From: a virus
DNA: 51,681 bases
Virus record (IMG/VR): IMGVR_UViG_3300042303_000360
Location: 1-51,681 of that record
Strand: one strand, 5' to 3'
How positions within the stretch are numbered: position 1 is the first letter of the stretch; each line of letters begins with the position of its first letter. Below, in pieces: positions 40,208-47,398 of the stretch. The notes beneath the pieces were generated by a model. It ran no database searches and was not told the DNA's origin. It saw only the letters and a list, made by a program, of their open reading frames with translations. A program made the position numbers and the translations under genes.

Positions 40208-40408
40208 CTACGCCGCGTCCTGTTCGATGGCTTGGATCAGCAGCTCCACCTCAGCGGTGAGCAGCTTCACTGTGCGGGCGGGGATGCCCATGGTGCCCAG
40301 CTGGCGTAGGTCGGTGATGCGCTGGCGGAGCAACTCGCCGATGCGGCGGCGTTCGTAGGCGACGCCTGCAGCCCAAGCAACGGAGTCGCGGAGATCGAGG
40401 ACGGTCAT
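40208..40408 (-). CDS. Small helical hypothetical protein (66 aa)
   Basis: 66 aa, all helical (DLRDSVAWAAGVAYERRRIG, ELLRQRITDLRQLGTMGIPA, TAEVELLIQAIEQDAA). Overlaps its upstream neighbour by 4 bp and ends 3 bp before the primase start, so it is translationally coupled to it. It may be a primase accessory. Not recognised. Confidence 0.6.
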   Translation of the reverse strand: MTVLDLRDSVAWAAGVAYERRRIGELLRQRITDLRQLGTMGIPARTVKLLTAEVELLIQAIEQDAA

Positions 40409-40602
40409 GCCGGATCCTCCTGCCAGTCAGGCTCCAGTGCGGCGATGCCAATGACGTGCGATGGGAACAGCTCTTGCGCAGTGAGCATCGCGTCGGATCG
40501 AGTGCGAGCCATCACGCCGATGCGAATGGGCGGCTCGTCGTGGCGCAGTGCGGTGATGGTGAAAGGGAGCAGCTGAGGCTGCCGGCGAAGAAAGCCGATC
40601 AT
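40405..40602 (-). CDS. Small hypothetical protein (65 aa)
   Basis: 65-aa alpha/beta protein (IGFLRRQPQLLPFTITALRH, DEPPIRIGVMARTRSDAMLT, AQELFPSHVIGIAALEPDWQ). Overlaps both neighbours by 4 bp. No recognised motif. Confidence 0.6.
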   Translation of the reverse strand: MIGFLRRQPQLLPFTITALRHDEPPIRIGVMARTRSDAMLTAQELFPSHVIGIAALEPDWQEDPA

Positions 40603-40847
40603 GCGCCGGGTTCCTGTTGGAGTGGGAGGTTGGCTGCTGCGATGCGGTTGTGAAGGCGGCGCGCGTCGCGAACGGTGGCTTCAGTGGCGTGCCATGACCA
40701 GCCGCGGTAGCGGATCTGGTGTTCAGCCCACAGCTCGGGCGCCTTGGCCCAGTTGAAGGCATGCTGATCGGTGGCGGGCTCGCAGTGGTGCGCATCCCGG
40801 TAGAGCTTGCGCAGCCGGTGGATGGCTGTCTCGGGGGAGAGGGTCAT
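40599..40847 (-). CDS. Small hypothetical protein (82 aa)
   Basis: The ATG at 40847 (TLSPETAIHRLRKLYRDAHH) is chosen because the remainder of the open frame upstream is a shadow of the nuclease gene. A helical protein with several Trp/His residues (WAKAPELWAEHQIRYRGWSW). Overlaps the next gene by 4 bp. It looks soluble and may bind nucleic acid. Confidence 0.6.
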   Translation of the reverse strand: MTLSPETAIHRLRKLYRDAHHCEPATDQHAFNWAKAPELWAEHQIRYRGWSWHATEATVRDARRLHNRIAAANLPLQQEPGA

Positions 40848-40917
40848 GGCGGTTGCCAGAGTGCTCCCGGACGCTACGGGCGCAGGGTGGGGTCTGAGCG
40901 GCGTGCGTAACGAACCG

Positions 40918-41277
40918 TCACAGTCGAAGGATCGACAGCGCATCGGGAACCGAGCGCGCGACGCCAGCGAGGCCGCCGGCCTGCTTGATGAGGCGGATGA
41001 AGGCCTGCTGCTGCTCGGTGGGGCGGCCGCGGTCCTTGACCTCGACGGCGGTGAAGACGGCGACACGGCGGCCCACCATGTCGGGCGTGATGACGATGGT
41101 GCGATAGCCGATGAGATCGGAGCTGCCCGGGCAGAGGCCGTAGCGCACGAGCTGGCCGCGCTGATCGCGGAGCGCGCCGACGTTGTTGCGCCAGAGGCGA
41201 GCAGGGCCACCGCCGGCGCATGCTGCCAGCTGGATCTCGGACTGGATCTTCCGCTCATCCGAATGCTCGCGCGCCAT
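40918..41277 (-). CDS. VRR-NUC domain nuclease (119 aa)
   Basis: A stand-alone VRR-NUC (PD-(D/E)xK superfamily) nuclease of 119 aa. Active-site elements are E13 in KIQSEIQLAA, D74 in GSSDLIGYR and the E-x-K of FTAVEVKDRGRPT, with the trailing QQQAFIRLIKQAGG helix typical of the family. Phage versions can be flap or junction nucleases. It overlaps the SF2 helicase gene by 23 bp, and a helicase plus VRR-NUC pair is a common phage replication and recombination unit. Confidence 0.9.
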   Translation of the reverse strand: MAREHSDERKIQSEIQLAACAGGGPARLWRNNVGALRDQRGQLVRYGLCPGSSDLIGYRTIVITPDMVGRRVAVFTAVEVKDRGRPTEQQQAFIRLIKQAGGLAGVARSVPDALSILRL

Positions 41278-42667
41278 GGCTGCCTCGTGCTCTCAGGATG
41301 TGATCGGTCCAGCCGCGAGAGTAGCCGCGCTCAAGTCGGATGGCCTCGAGTTCCTCTCGTGTGCGGGCCTGGCCCACTTCGGTGCGCTTGCGGCGGGCGA
41401 TCACGCTGGCGGGCAACTCCTGCAGTTCGCCCTCGATGGTCGCCAGCTCGCGGCGTGCGGCCTGGGGGAAGACGTGGCCGCACTCGGGGCAGGTCGGCGA
41501 AGCCGAGGGGATGGCGGAGAAGCAGCTGTCGCAGACCTTGATGGGCAGCGCATCGCTGGCGGCGCGCTTGCGCTTGGTCTGGCCCTCGAGGCTCCACTCG
41601 CGGGGATCGGTGGGGCGGCCATGGCGCAGGGTGTTGCCCACGTGGTCGTTCACCACTGCGTAGGGCTTGCCGGGTGATGGCCGCAGCACGCGGCCGACCT
41701 GCTGGAGGTGCAGGCCCAGGCTGTCGGTGGGGCGCAAGAGCATGGCGCCTGTGACCGACGGAATATCGGTGCCCTCAGAAATGATGTCGCAGCTGGTGAG
41801 CACCTTGAGCACACCAGCGCCGAGATCGGCGATGAGGCGGCGGCGCTGGCCGCGGTCCATCGAGCCATCGAGGCGGGCGGCGCTGATGCCCTGGGCGCGG
41901 AAGGCCTCGGCGACGGCGTCAGCGTGCGCGACCGAGCAGCAGAAGGCGATGGCGGTGCCGTTGTGGACTGGCTCGATCGTGCGGCGGTAGTGGGAGACCG
42001 CATCGCCCATGGCCTGGCCCTGCCGGAGGATCTCCTCGGACTGCTGGTGGCCTTTGCGGGTGTCGAAGCGCTTGATGCCCGAGAGGTCGATGCCAGGCGG
42101 CGCGAAGATGCGCGCCGGTACGAGGAAGCCCTGCTCAGTGAGCCAGGCAGCGTCGGGGCCCTCGATGAGCGTCTCGAACTGATCGCCGAGGCCGCGGCCG
42201 TCGAGGCGTTCCGGGGTAGCGGTCACCCCGAGGATGTGTGCCCGGGGCATGGCGGCCAGCACCTTGGCCCAGGTGCCGGCGACGGCATGGTGGGCTTCGT
42301 CGACGATCAGCAGCTGGAAGAAGTCAGCCGGGATGGTGTGGAGCCGCCGTGCGAGCGTCTGGACTGAGGCCACCTGCACGCCCTGGCGCAGGTCCTGGCG
42401 GTAGCCGGCGGCGATGATGCCGTGCTGGCAGCCGATGGCGTGGAGGGAGCGGCTGGCCTGATCCACCAGCTCCTGGCGGTGGACGAGGATGCAGACGCGG
42501 TTGCCGCGGATGGCGGCCTGCTCGGCGATGTAGACGAACGTGTAGGTCTTGCCGCCGCCGGTGGCCAGCACGAAAAGGACGCGCCGGCGGCTGGCCATGT
42601 AGGCACCGCGGATCTCGGCGACGGCTAAGGCCTGAAATGGTCTGAGGGTAACTGACATACCTGCCAC
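41255..42667 (-). CDS. SF2 DEAD/DEAH-box helicase with C-terminal zinc ribbon (470 aa)
   Basis: 470 aa. Motif I ATGGGKT (35-41), motif II VDEAH (122-126), motif III VTATPERLDG (148-157) and motif VI LQQVGRVLR (321-329) define an SSL2-like SF2 ATPase. A zinc ribbon with C379, C382, C393 and C396 (CDSC, CPEC) follows. It likely remodels branched or protein-bound DNA during replication. First gene of the leftward operon, starting 32 bp after the predicted -10 region, with its start at 42667 or, nine bases later, at 42658. Confidence 0.93.
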   Translation of the reverse strand: MAGMSVTLRPFQALAVAEIRGAYMASRRRVLFVLATGGGKTYTFVYIAEQAAIRGNRVCILVHRQELVDQASRSLHAIGCQHGIIAAGYRQDLRQGVQVASVQTLARRLHTIPADFFQLLIVDEAHHAVAGTWAKVLAAMPRAHILGVTATPERLDGRGLGDQFETLIEGPDAAWLTEQGFLVPARIFAPPGIDLSGIKRFDTRKGHQQSEEILRQGQAMGDAVSHYRRTIEPVHNGTAIAFCCSVAHADAVAEAFRAQGISAARLDGSMDRGQRRRLIADLGAGVLKVLTSCDIISEGTDIPSVTGAMLLRPTDSLGLHLQQVGRVLRPSPGKPYAVVNDHVGNTLRHGRPTDPREWSLEGQTKRKRAASDALPIKVCDSCFSAIPSASPTCPECGHVFPQAARRELATIEGELQELPASVIARRKRTEVGQARTREELEAIRLERGYSRGWTDHILRARGSHGARAFG

Positions 42668-42675
42668 GGTAGGGG

Positions 42676-42704
42676 TTGACCGTGAGCTGAGGATCGCAGA
42701 TTAT
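42676..42704 (+). promoter_or_regulatory. Rightward early promoter
   Basis: -35 TTGACC (42676-42681), 17-bp spacer, -10 GATTAT (42699-42704), a near-consensus sigma-70/SigA promoter. The first rightward gene starts at 42762 with a GGGAGG ribosome site 8 nt before its ATG. Confidence 0.75.
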
Positions 42705-42727
42705 CCCGCTAAATCAATGCTTTGCAA
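42700..42727 (-). promoter_or_regulatory. Leftward early promoter, overlapping the rightward one
   Basis: Minus-strand -35 TTGCAA (42727-42722), 16-bp spacer, -10 GATAAT (42705-42700). Its -10 box shares five bases with the -10 of the rightward promoter on the other strand, so two polymerases cannot bind at once. Confidence 0.65.
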
Positions 42728-42739
42728 CAGTATGTGACG
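42722..42739. promoter_or_regulatory. Operator-like site TTGCAACAGTATGTGACG
   Basis: This segment overlaps the -35 box of the leftward promoter and the start of the rightward transcript. It shares TTGnnACAGnATGTGA with 46231-46246, upstream of another early gene group, and is related to the reversed half-site arrangement at 48956-48975. Confidence 0.5.
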
Positions 42740-42761
42740 GGATGCGACGGGAGGCAGAAGT

Positions 42762-42995
42762 ATGGGCGAGGAAGCCCTTATGGTCGGGGCTGACCCCCGC
42801 AATTCACAGATGAGGTCTTCGCAAGCAGAACTTATTGGCTCGCTCATTGCGCTTCTGATCATTCTTGGCATCTGCAGCGGCTTTGCCTGGATTGCAGCCA
42901 GAAACGAAGCCGCCGCCTTCAACCGCTTCACCGACGGCCCGAAGGTCACGACCTGGGACGCCGTGTGGCTCGACCTGCGCGTGGAGGCTCGCTGA
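42762..42995 (+). CDS. Small membrane-anchored protein (77 aa)
   Basis: 77 aa. A transmembrane helix (LIGSLIALLIILGICSGFAW, about 24-44) is followed by a short soluble tail with FNRFTDGPKVTTWDAVWLDL, a motif I recall from small membrane proteins in many phages. Topology suggests an N-terminal anchor. Possible role in superinfection exclusion or membrane signalling, not established. First gene after the rightward promoter. Confidence 0.72.
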   Translation: MGEEALMVGADPRNSQMRSSQAELIGSLIALLIILGICSGFAWIAARNEAAAFNRFTDGPKVTTWDAVWLDLRVEAR

Positions 42996-43177
42996 TGCCT
43001 GACACACGACGCATCATTCAGATTGCCATTGACCCAACCACCTCAAGTGGAATTGCCCCAGTGATCTACGCCCTTTGTGACGATGGATCTCTGTGGTGTC
43101 GCCCGGATCTATTTGGCAAGCGCTGGGAGAAACTGCCTGGAATCCCCTGCCACGAGCAGGATGCCAGCGATGCCTAA
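42995..43177 (+). CDS. Small hypothetical protein (60 aa)
   Basis: The ATG at 42995 overlaps the preceding stop (TGATG), making a 60-aa protein (RRIIQIAIDPTTSSGIAPVI, YALCDDGSLWCRPDLFGK). The YALCDDGSLW motif looks like a beta hairpin of a small single-domain protein. Not recognised. Confidence 0.65.
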   Translation: MPDTRRIIQIAIDPTTSSGIAPVIYALCDDGSLWCRPDLFGKRWEKLPGIPCHEQDASDA

Positions 43178-43979
43178 TCTCACCCACCATCCGGGCCTCA
43201 CCAACGAGGCCTATCACCACCTCAAGGCGGTCAGCCCGAGCCAGATCAAGGTGCTGGGGCGCAGCCCGCTGCACTACTTCGACCAGTTCCTGGCCGAGGA
43301 CCGCGAGAAGCGTGAGGCGACTCCGGCGATGCTGATGGGCACAGCGCTTCACACGGCGGTGCTGGAGCCCGAGCTGTGGGACAGCACCATCGCGGTGCCG
43401 CCGCAGTCGTTCGATCGCCGCAGCAAGGCGGGCCGTGAGCTCGCCGCCGAGTTCGAGCGCGAGAGCGCTGGGAAGGTGGTGCTCAGCCCAGACGACGCGG
43501 ACCAGGTGCGGCGCATGGCTGACGCGGTGCGCAAGCACCCGGCGGCGCGGTTCCTCCTGGAGCTCCCCGGCCGGCGGGAGGCCTCCTACACCTGGACGGA
43601 TCCGGCCACGGGGCTGGAGTGCAAGACCCGGCCGGACTGGCACAGCGAGGACGGCCGGATCGTGGTGGACGTGAAGACGACCCGCGACGCCAGCCGGGCT
43701 GAGTTTGCCAAGAGCATCGCCAACCTCGACTACCACGTCCAGGCGGCATGGAACCAGGACGCGATCGGCGCCGAGCAGTTCATCACCATCGCGGTGGAGA
43801 ACGTGCGGCCCTATGCCGTGGCGGTCTACCCCGCCAGTGGCGGGATGATTGCCGCCGGGCAGCGGCGGATCGAGGCGGCGATGACGCTGCTGGCCGAGTG
43901 CTGGAAGTCAAGCCAATGGCCTGGCTACGGCGACCTGGTGCAGGAGCCGATCGACCTGCCGAGGTGGTGCGATGACTGA
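43161..43979 (+). CDS. RecE-like exonuclease, PD-(D/E)xK family (272 aa)
   Basis: The ATG at 43161 or 43170 (PNLTHHPGLTNEAYHHL) is the natural start. A further-upstream start is a shadow of the previous gene. It is a RecE/exonuclease VIII-like C-terminal nuclease (PDDEXK, DUF3799-type): SPSQIKVLGRSPLHYFDQ, MLMGTALHTAVLEPE, the metal-binding D in CKTRPDWHSE and D-x-K of VVDVKTTRDAS. It resects dsDNA 5' ends and works with an annealing protein, which is encoded 0.3 kb downstream. Confidence 0.9.
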   Translation: MPAMPNLTHHPGLTNEAYHHLKAVSPSQIKVLGRSPLHYFDQFLAEDREKREATPAMLMGTALHTAVLEPELWDSTIAVPPQSFDRRSKAGRELAAEFERESAGKVVLSPDDADQVRRMADAVRKHPAARFLLELPGRREASYTWTDPATGLECKTRPDWHSEDGRIVVDVKTTRDASRAEFAKSIANLDYHVQAAWNQDAIGAEQFITIAVENVRPYAVAVYPASGGMIAAGQRRIEAAMTLLAECWKSSQWPGYGDLVQEPIDLPRWCDD

Positions 43980-44043
43980 GCTGGCCATCCTGCTGTGGGC
44001 TATCGCCCTGGGCCTGGCTTACCTGGCGGTGAGACAGCCCTGA
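43972..44043 (+). CDS. Tiny membrane peptide (23 aa)
   Basis: ATG 43972 overlaps the exonuclease stop and TGA 44041-44043 overlaps the next ATG. The product TELAILLWAIALGLAYLAVR is a single hydrophobic helix ending in Arg. Double overlap coupling in an operon supports translation, but so short an ORF needs proof. Confidence 0.5.
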   Translation: MTELAILLWAIALGLAYLAVRQP

Positions 44044-44306
44044 TGGATCACGCCGAAAAGCCCAAGGCACTGCGGGCCCTAGTGGCTGAGCTGCAGCGCC
44101 TTCTGCGATCACCACCACCCACAGAGGAGACCGCTGCCGTGCAGCCGATGCCTGAGGCCCTGGAGTTCCTGCAGCCGCCAACGTTCGCCGAAGCCCTGCA
44201 GGCATTGGAGCACCTGGCCGCCACGATCCAGATCCTGGACGAGCTCAGCGATGCCGACCAGGACGCAATCGACCGACTGTTTCGTTTCGTGCAAACCCAC
44301 CGATGA
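44043..44306 (+). CDS. Small helical hypothetical protein (87 aa)
   Basis: ATG 44043 overlaps the stop of the tiny membrane peptide (TGATG). 87 aa, two long amphipathic helices (KALRALVAELQRLLRS, FAEALQALEHLAATIQILDE) separated by a Pro-rich linker, acidic end (LSDADQDAIDRLFRF). It overlaps the RecT-like gene by 4 bp, so it may assist recombination. Not recognised. Confidence 0.62.
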   Translation: MDHAEKPKALRALVAELQRLLRSPPPTEETAAVQPMPEALEFLQPPTFAEALQALEHLAATIQILDELSDADQDAIDRLFRFVQTHR

Positions 44307-45079
44307 CCGAATCAACCGCACTCACTACCAGCACGGCGCCCGCGCCATCACCGCTGGCCTTCCTGCACGATGGTGCAGCCTTTGAGCACATCTGGCGTGT
44401 AGCCAAGGCGTTCAGCTGCAGCCGCATGGTGCCCCAGCATTTCCAGGGCAAGCCCGAGGACTGCATGGTGGCGCTGATGATGGCGCAGCAGCTGGAGGTA
44501 AACCCGCTGCTGGCCCTGCAGAACCTGCAGGTGGTCAATGGCCGGGCAGGCTTCAGCGCCAGCTTCGCCATTGGCCTTGCGAATCAACGCGGGCCGTTCG
44601 CTGGGCCCATCACCTGGACCAACGAAGGCCATGGCGACGATCTTGTAGTGGTCGCCCACGCAGTTGTGAAAGCAACTCGGGAAGAAGTCTCAGTGCCGGT
44701 TTCGATGGCAACAGCCAAGGCTGAAGGCTGGGTCAAGAACCCGAAGTATCGTTCGATGCCAGAGCAAATGCTCAGGTATCGCTCGGCGGTGTGGCTTATC
44801 CGATTGCATTGTCCGGAAGTATTGCTAGGGCTTTCAACAGATGAAGAAATCTGGACGCAAAATCAGAACCCTTCATCGAGGGGTGCTAAGCCCGTCCAGG
44901 TGGTCGATCAGACGCTAGCAGCGGCATCATCCGGAACCATCGTTGAGCAGCTAAACCAGCAGATTCGCGCAACTGCTGAGACAGTCGATGTGAGTGAAGT
45001 GGCGTTACCAACAACGCCGCAGGCCATGCAGTCTGCGGAAGCTGACAACGACAACCAACCCGAAGACCCGTTCAGCTGA
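44303..45079 (+). CDS. RecT-like single-strand annealing protein (258 aa)
   Basis: 258 aa. VAKAFSCSRMVPQHFQGKPE, CMVALMMAQQLEVNPLLALQ, NLQVVNGRAGFSASFAIGLA and MPEQMLRYRSAVWLIRLHCP are the core of a RecT/Redbeta-type family common in phages of diverse bacteria. It anneals complementary ssDNA after resection by the upstream exonuclease. The acidic C-terminus (ADNDNQPEDPFS) resembles the SSB-interaction tail. The gene is a compositional mosaic: the first 320 bp are GC-rich like the neighbours, and from about 44625 to the end the codons are markedly A/T-richer. Confidence 0.88.
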   Translation: MTESTALTTSTAPAPSPLAFLHDGAAFEHIWRVAKAFSCSRMVPQHFQGKPEDCMVALMMAQQLEVNPLLALQNLQVVNGRAGFSASFAIGLANQRGPFAGPITWTNEGHGDDLVVVAHAVVKATREEVSVPVSMATAKAEGWVKNPKYRSMPEQMLRYRSAVWLIRLHCPEVLLGLSTDEEIWTQNQNPSSRGAKPVQVVDQTLAAASSGTIVEQLNQQIRATAETVDVSEVALPTTPQAMQSAEADNDNQPEDPFS

Positions 45080-45088
45080 GCCGCACCA

Positions 45089-45313
45089 ATGACTGATCGC
45101 GCTTTCTTGACACCCAAGGAGCTCGCCATACGCTGGCGGCTCAATCACCAAACGCTCGCCAACTGGCGGCATGCACGCAAGGGCCCACCGTTCATTCGCG
45201 TGGGCGCCCGTGTGCTCTATCCCCTCGAGGGAATCCACGCTTACGAGAAGCTTTCACCGACATGGCTTTCAACGGATACATCACAGGCAACCTCGGCCGC
45301 GACCCGGAGCTGA
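45089..45313 (+). CDS. Excisionase-like HTH protein, MerR/HTH_17 type (74 aa)
   Basis: 74 aa. LTPKELAIRWRLNHQTLANW then KGPPFIRVGARVLYPLEGIH is the HTH_17 (AlpA/Xis) fold: a winged helix that recognises DNA with one helix. Such proteins act as excisionases or transcription factors. With an integrase in the genome, recombination directionality factor is a good hypothesis. Its last 52 bp overlap the SSB gene in another frame. Confidence 0.78.
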   Translation: MTDRAFLTPKELAIRWRLNHQTLANWRHARKGPPFIRVGARVLYPLEGIHAYEKLSPTWLSTDTSQATSAATRS

Positions 45314-45780
45314 AGTACCTCGACAGCGGCAGGCAGGTTGCGAACTTCACCATGGCCGTGCGCCAGAACAAGAAGGACGCGCCTGCTCGCTGGGTCAAGG
45401 TGGCGGTATGGGGCAAGGCTGCTGAGTACGTGGGCAACTACGTGAAGAAGGGCGACAGCGTTGTGTGCTTCGGCCGAGTGGAGGCTCCTGAGCTCTTCAC
45501 GCGGCGCGACGGCTCGCAGGGCCTCGCCGAGGTGTTCACCGCGGAGAACATCGAGAAGTGGGGCGAGCGGCGTGAGGAGGGGCATGCCCCTGCGCAGGCT
45601 GCCGCCCCGGCCGCCCTTGCCGCCCCGCCGGCCCCGGCCCCGGCCCCGGCCCCGGCCCCGGCCCAGCATCCTGCGCATCAGGCGGCGGGGTGGCAGCCGA
45701 GCCCAGCCAATGGCACGGTGGCAGCAGGGTGGAACAGCGGCCCGCTGGATCCGCCTGATGACGACGGCATCCCGTTCTGA
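45262..45780 (+). CDS. ssb: Single-stranded DNA-binding protein (172 aa)
   Basis: 172 aa. Residues 1-105 form the OB fold (FNGYITGNLGRDPELKYLDS, GRQVANFTMAVRQNKKDAPA, RWVKVAVWGKAAEYVGNYVK). The linker is an Ala/Pro repeat coded by tandem GGCCCC units (45623-45664), liable to slippage. The C-terminal tip DDDGIPF is the docking peptide for host replication and repair partners. It supports replication and RecE/RecT-type recombination. Confidence 0.95.
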   Translation: MAFNGYITGNLGRDPELKYLDSGRQVANFTMAVRQNKKDAPARWVKVAVWGKAAEYVGNYVKKGDSVVCFGRVEAPELFTRRDGSQGLAEVFTAENIEKWGERREEGHAPAQAAAPAALAAPPAPAPAPAPAPAQHPAHQAAGWQPSPANGTVAAGWNSGPLDPPDDDGIPF

Positions 45781-46246
45781 GGTGATCGACTCTGCGTTCT
45801 TGGCGTCGCTGCGGCGGCGCCACCGCGCTGAGCTGGTGCTGGTGCTGGTGCAGCTAGAGCAGCTCGCGCCAGGTTGGTGGCTGACCTTGCAGGAGCTGGC
45901 CGAGCAGCTCGGCACCGACCGGGCGACGCTGAACCGCAGCATCCGCAAGCTGGAAGACCTGGGCCTGCTGCAGCGGGCCTCGATCAGCAACAGCGGCGGG
46001 ACGTGGATCTGGTGGGTGAAGAAGGCCGAGGGTGATGAGCCGCGGCCGGAGGACGAGCCAGCATGGGTGCTGCGCGACCTGAGCCGGCAGGTGCACCAGC
46101 GGGTGCCGATCAGCAAGCGGTGGGCGTGGGCGCAACGCCACGGGATCCCGCGCCAGACGATGCGGTCGTTCCTGGCTGGGAACTACCGGGTGCTGCGTGA
46201 GCGGTGGGAGCTCGTCGCCACACCAATGGATTGTTACAGCATGTGA
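45758..46246 (+). CDS. Winged-helix DNA-binding protein (162 aa)
   Basis: The ATG at 45758 overlaps the end of ssb. GTG at 45782, just after the SSB stop, is an alternative. Residues 30-85 (LAPGWWLTLQELAEQLGTDR, ATLNRSIRKLEDLGLLQR) form a MarR/ArsR-like winged helix. A C-terminal basic helical part (ISKRWAWAQRHGIPRQTMRS) may be a second HTH. It is the strongest candidate in the genome for a phage transcription regulator, though it does not look like a CI repressor. Confidence 0.75.
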   Translation: MTTASRSEVIDSAFLASLRRRHRAELVLVLVQLEQLAPGWWLTLQELAEQLGTDRATLNRSIRKLEDLGLLQRASISNSGGTWIWWVKKAEGDEPRPEDEPAWVLRDLSRQVHQRVPISKRWAWAQRHGIPRQTMRSFLAGNYRVLRERWELVATPMDCYSM

Positions 46247-46323
46247 ACGACGCTGGCCACCGACGAGGTGCGAGCGGGATGATTCACTCACGGCCGGAGA
46301 CGGCCACCCACCCCGACAGATCA
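46231..46323 (+). promoter_or_regulatory. Early leader A with dyad and conserved 45-bp segment
   Basis: The end of the winged-helix gene and the 77-bp gap after it contain TTGTTACAGCATGTGAACGA (46231-46250; half-sites TTGTTACA and TGTGAACGA in dyad) and, next to the ATG at 46324, a segment GGGATGATTnnCTnACGG-nCGGAGACGnCCACC-ACCCCG that recurs at 49001-49039 before another early gene. Two leaders sharing a sequence up to the start suggest a common promoter, mRNA 5' region or operator. Confidence 0.5.
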
Positions 46324-46500
46324 ATGACCCGCTTCAAGATCAACTATCGCGACATCGCCCCGAGCGGTGACGTGATCGGCCGCGGCATCATCATCGACGC
46401 CGACTGCCTGGAAGATGCCGAAGCCCGCGCCTGCCTGCTGGCCCGCGGTGACGAGGACATCGAGTCGGTGCGCCGCTTCACCTGGGGGGAGGTGGCGTGA
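46324..46500 (+). CDS. Small alpha/beta hypothetical protein (58 aa)
   Basis: The ATG at 46324 follows leader A. 58 aa beginning TRFKINYRDIAPSGDVIGRG and ending ESVRRFTWGEVA, a single small alpha/beta domain. Not recognised, but similar short proteins are common in cyanophage early regions. It overlaps the next gene. Confidence 0.65.
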   Translation: MTRFKINYRDIAPSGDVIGRGIIIDADCLEDAEARACLLARGDEDIESVRRFTWGEVA

Positions 46501-46763
46501 TGGCTGAGCTGATCTTCCAGTCCGAGCACAGCACTGCCGATGGGCCCGTGTGGGTCGTCACCCGCCAGCCGGGGCAGATCACCAATCCCTACGTGGTGGA
46601 GTTCATGAAGCGCGGCCGCAACGGCAAGCTGCTCGACCAGACCGCCGAATGGCACTGGATTGCGCATCAGTGGTGCAAGCACCGATGGCTGCCGAAGCCG
46701 CCGACAGTGCCGAAGTGGCTGCTCGCCAAGGTCGAGGCGCACATGCGGGGGGTAAAGCCATGA
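46500..46763 (+). CDS. Hypothetical protein (87 aa)
   Basis: ATG 46500 overlaps the preceding stop (a GTG at 46497 is an alternative). A Trp-rich 87-aa protein (GPVWVVTRQPGQITNPYVVE, TAEWHWIAHQWCKHRWLPKP). No recognised motif. Aromatic residues in a basic context may mean nucleic-acid binding. Confidence 0.6.
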   Translation: MAELIFQSEHSTADGPVWVVTRQPGQITNPYVVEFMKRGRNGKLLDQTAEWHWIAHQWCKHRWLPKPPTVPKWLLAKVEAHMRGVKP

Positions 46764-46927
46764 CCCGCACCCAAGCGCTCAAGGCCATCACCAGCTACGC
46801 CGCAGCCGGACAGCTGGACATGGCCACCCGCATCTACTGCGAGCACCAGATCAGCCGCAAGGCATTCGATGAAGCCGTGGCCAAGGGCCAGCGGCTAGCC
46901 ACCTTCGTCAATTCCAACCATGCCTGA
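46760..46927 (+). CDS. Small helical hypothetical protein (55 aa)
   Basis: ATG 46760 overlaps the preceding stop (ATGA). 55 aa, helical (RTQALKAITSYAAAGQLDMA, TRIYCEHQISRKAFDEAVAK). Not recognised. Confidence 0.6.
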   Translation: MTRTQALKAITSYAAAGQLDMATRIYCEHQISRKAFDEAVAKGQRLATFVNSNHA

Positions 46928-47069
46928 GAACACCCTGCTGGGCCGCTGCCTAGTGGCTTACGAGGAAGCCTTCGAGGCTGATGACGCTAACGGCGACGAA
47001 GAGCCCGAAGACGACTGGGACAGCCACCCATCACTGACTGCTCAACAACGCAACCCGACCCTGCAATGA
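46920..47069 (+). CDS. Small acidic hypothetical protein (49 aa)
   Basis: ATG 46920 lies within the end of the previous gene. 49 aa, strongly acidic (EAFEADDANGDEEPEDDWDS). Small acidic early phage proteins often act as DNA mimics or inhibitors of host enzymes, but nothing specific can be assigned. It overlaps the RlpA-like gene by 4 bp. Confidence 0.55.
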   Translation: MPENTLLGRCLVAYEEAFEADDANGDEEPEDDWDSHPSLTAQQRNPTLQ

Positions 47070-47398
47070 AGCGCATCATTCTCCTCATCGCGCTGCTCCA
47101 CCAGCTCACGCCGACCGCTGATGCACATGGCCGCGCTGTGACCGCCACCGTCTACGACGGGTGGTATCACGGCCGCACCACCTACTGCGGCGGCACCTAT
47201 CGGCACTGGGGCGTGAGCGCTGCGCATCCTTGGCTCCCATGCGGCACGCCCGTGCGGGTGAGCCACCAGGGCCGTGTGCTCACGGTGCCGGTGACCGATC
47301 GCTGCGACTGCAGCTCGATTGATCTGAGCGCCGGTGCTGCGCATCGCCTGGGTGTGCCGCTTGATGGCATCGCAACTGTTCGCATCTCTCACCGATGA
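47066..47398 (+). CDS. Exported RlpA-like double-psi beta-barrel protein (110 aa)
   Basis: 110 aa with a signal peptide (KRIILLIALLHQLTPTADA, cleavage near A20). The mature part is a double-psi beta-barrel of the RlpA/expansin type: VTATVYDGWYHGRTTYCGGT, GVSAAHPWLPCGTPVRVSHQ and VPVTDRCDCSSIDLSAGAAH, with the conserved catalytic-type Asp D78 and three cysteines that could form disulphides. RlpA enzymes cut peptidoglycan lacking stem peptides. It sits in the early region, far from the lysis genes, so wall remodelling for the phage's own entry exclusion or lysogen fitness is conceivable. Confidence 0.85.
   Translation: MKRIILLIALLHQLTPTADAHGRAVTATVYDGWYHGRTTYCGGTYRHWGVSAAHPWLPCGTPVRVSHQGRVLTVPVTDRCDCSSIDLSAGAAHRLGVPLDGIATVRISHR

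Noticed and set aside
46231-46250. Host NtcA binding site (GTA-N8-TAC)
   Set aside because: The dyad half-sites are TTGTTACA/TGTGAACGA. The required GTA...TAC spacing is absent.
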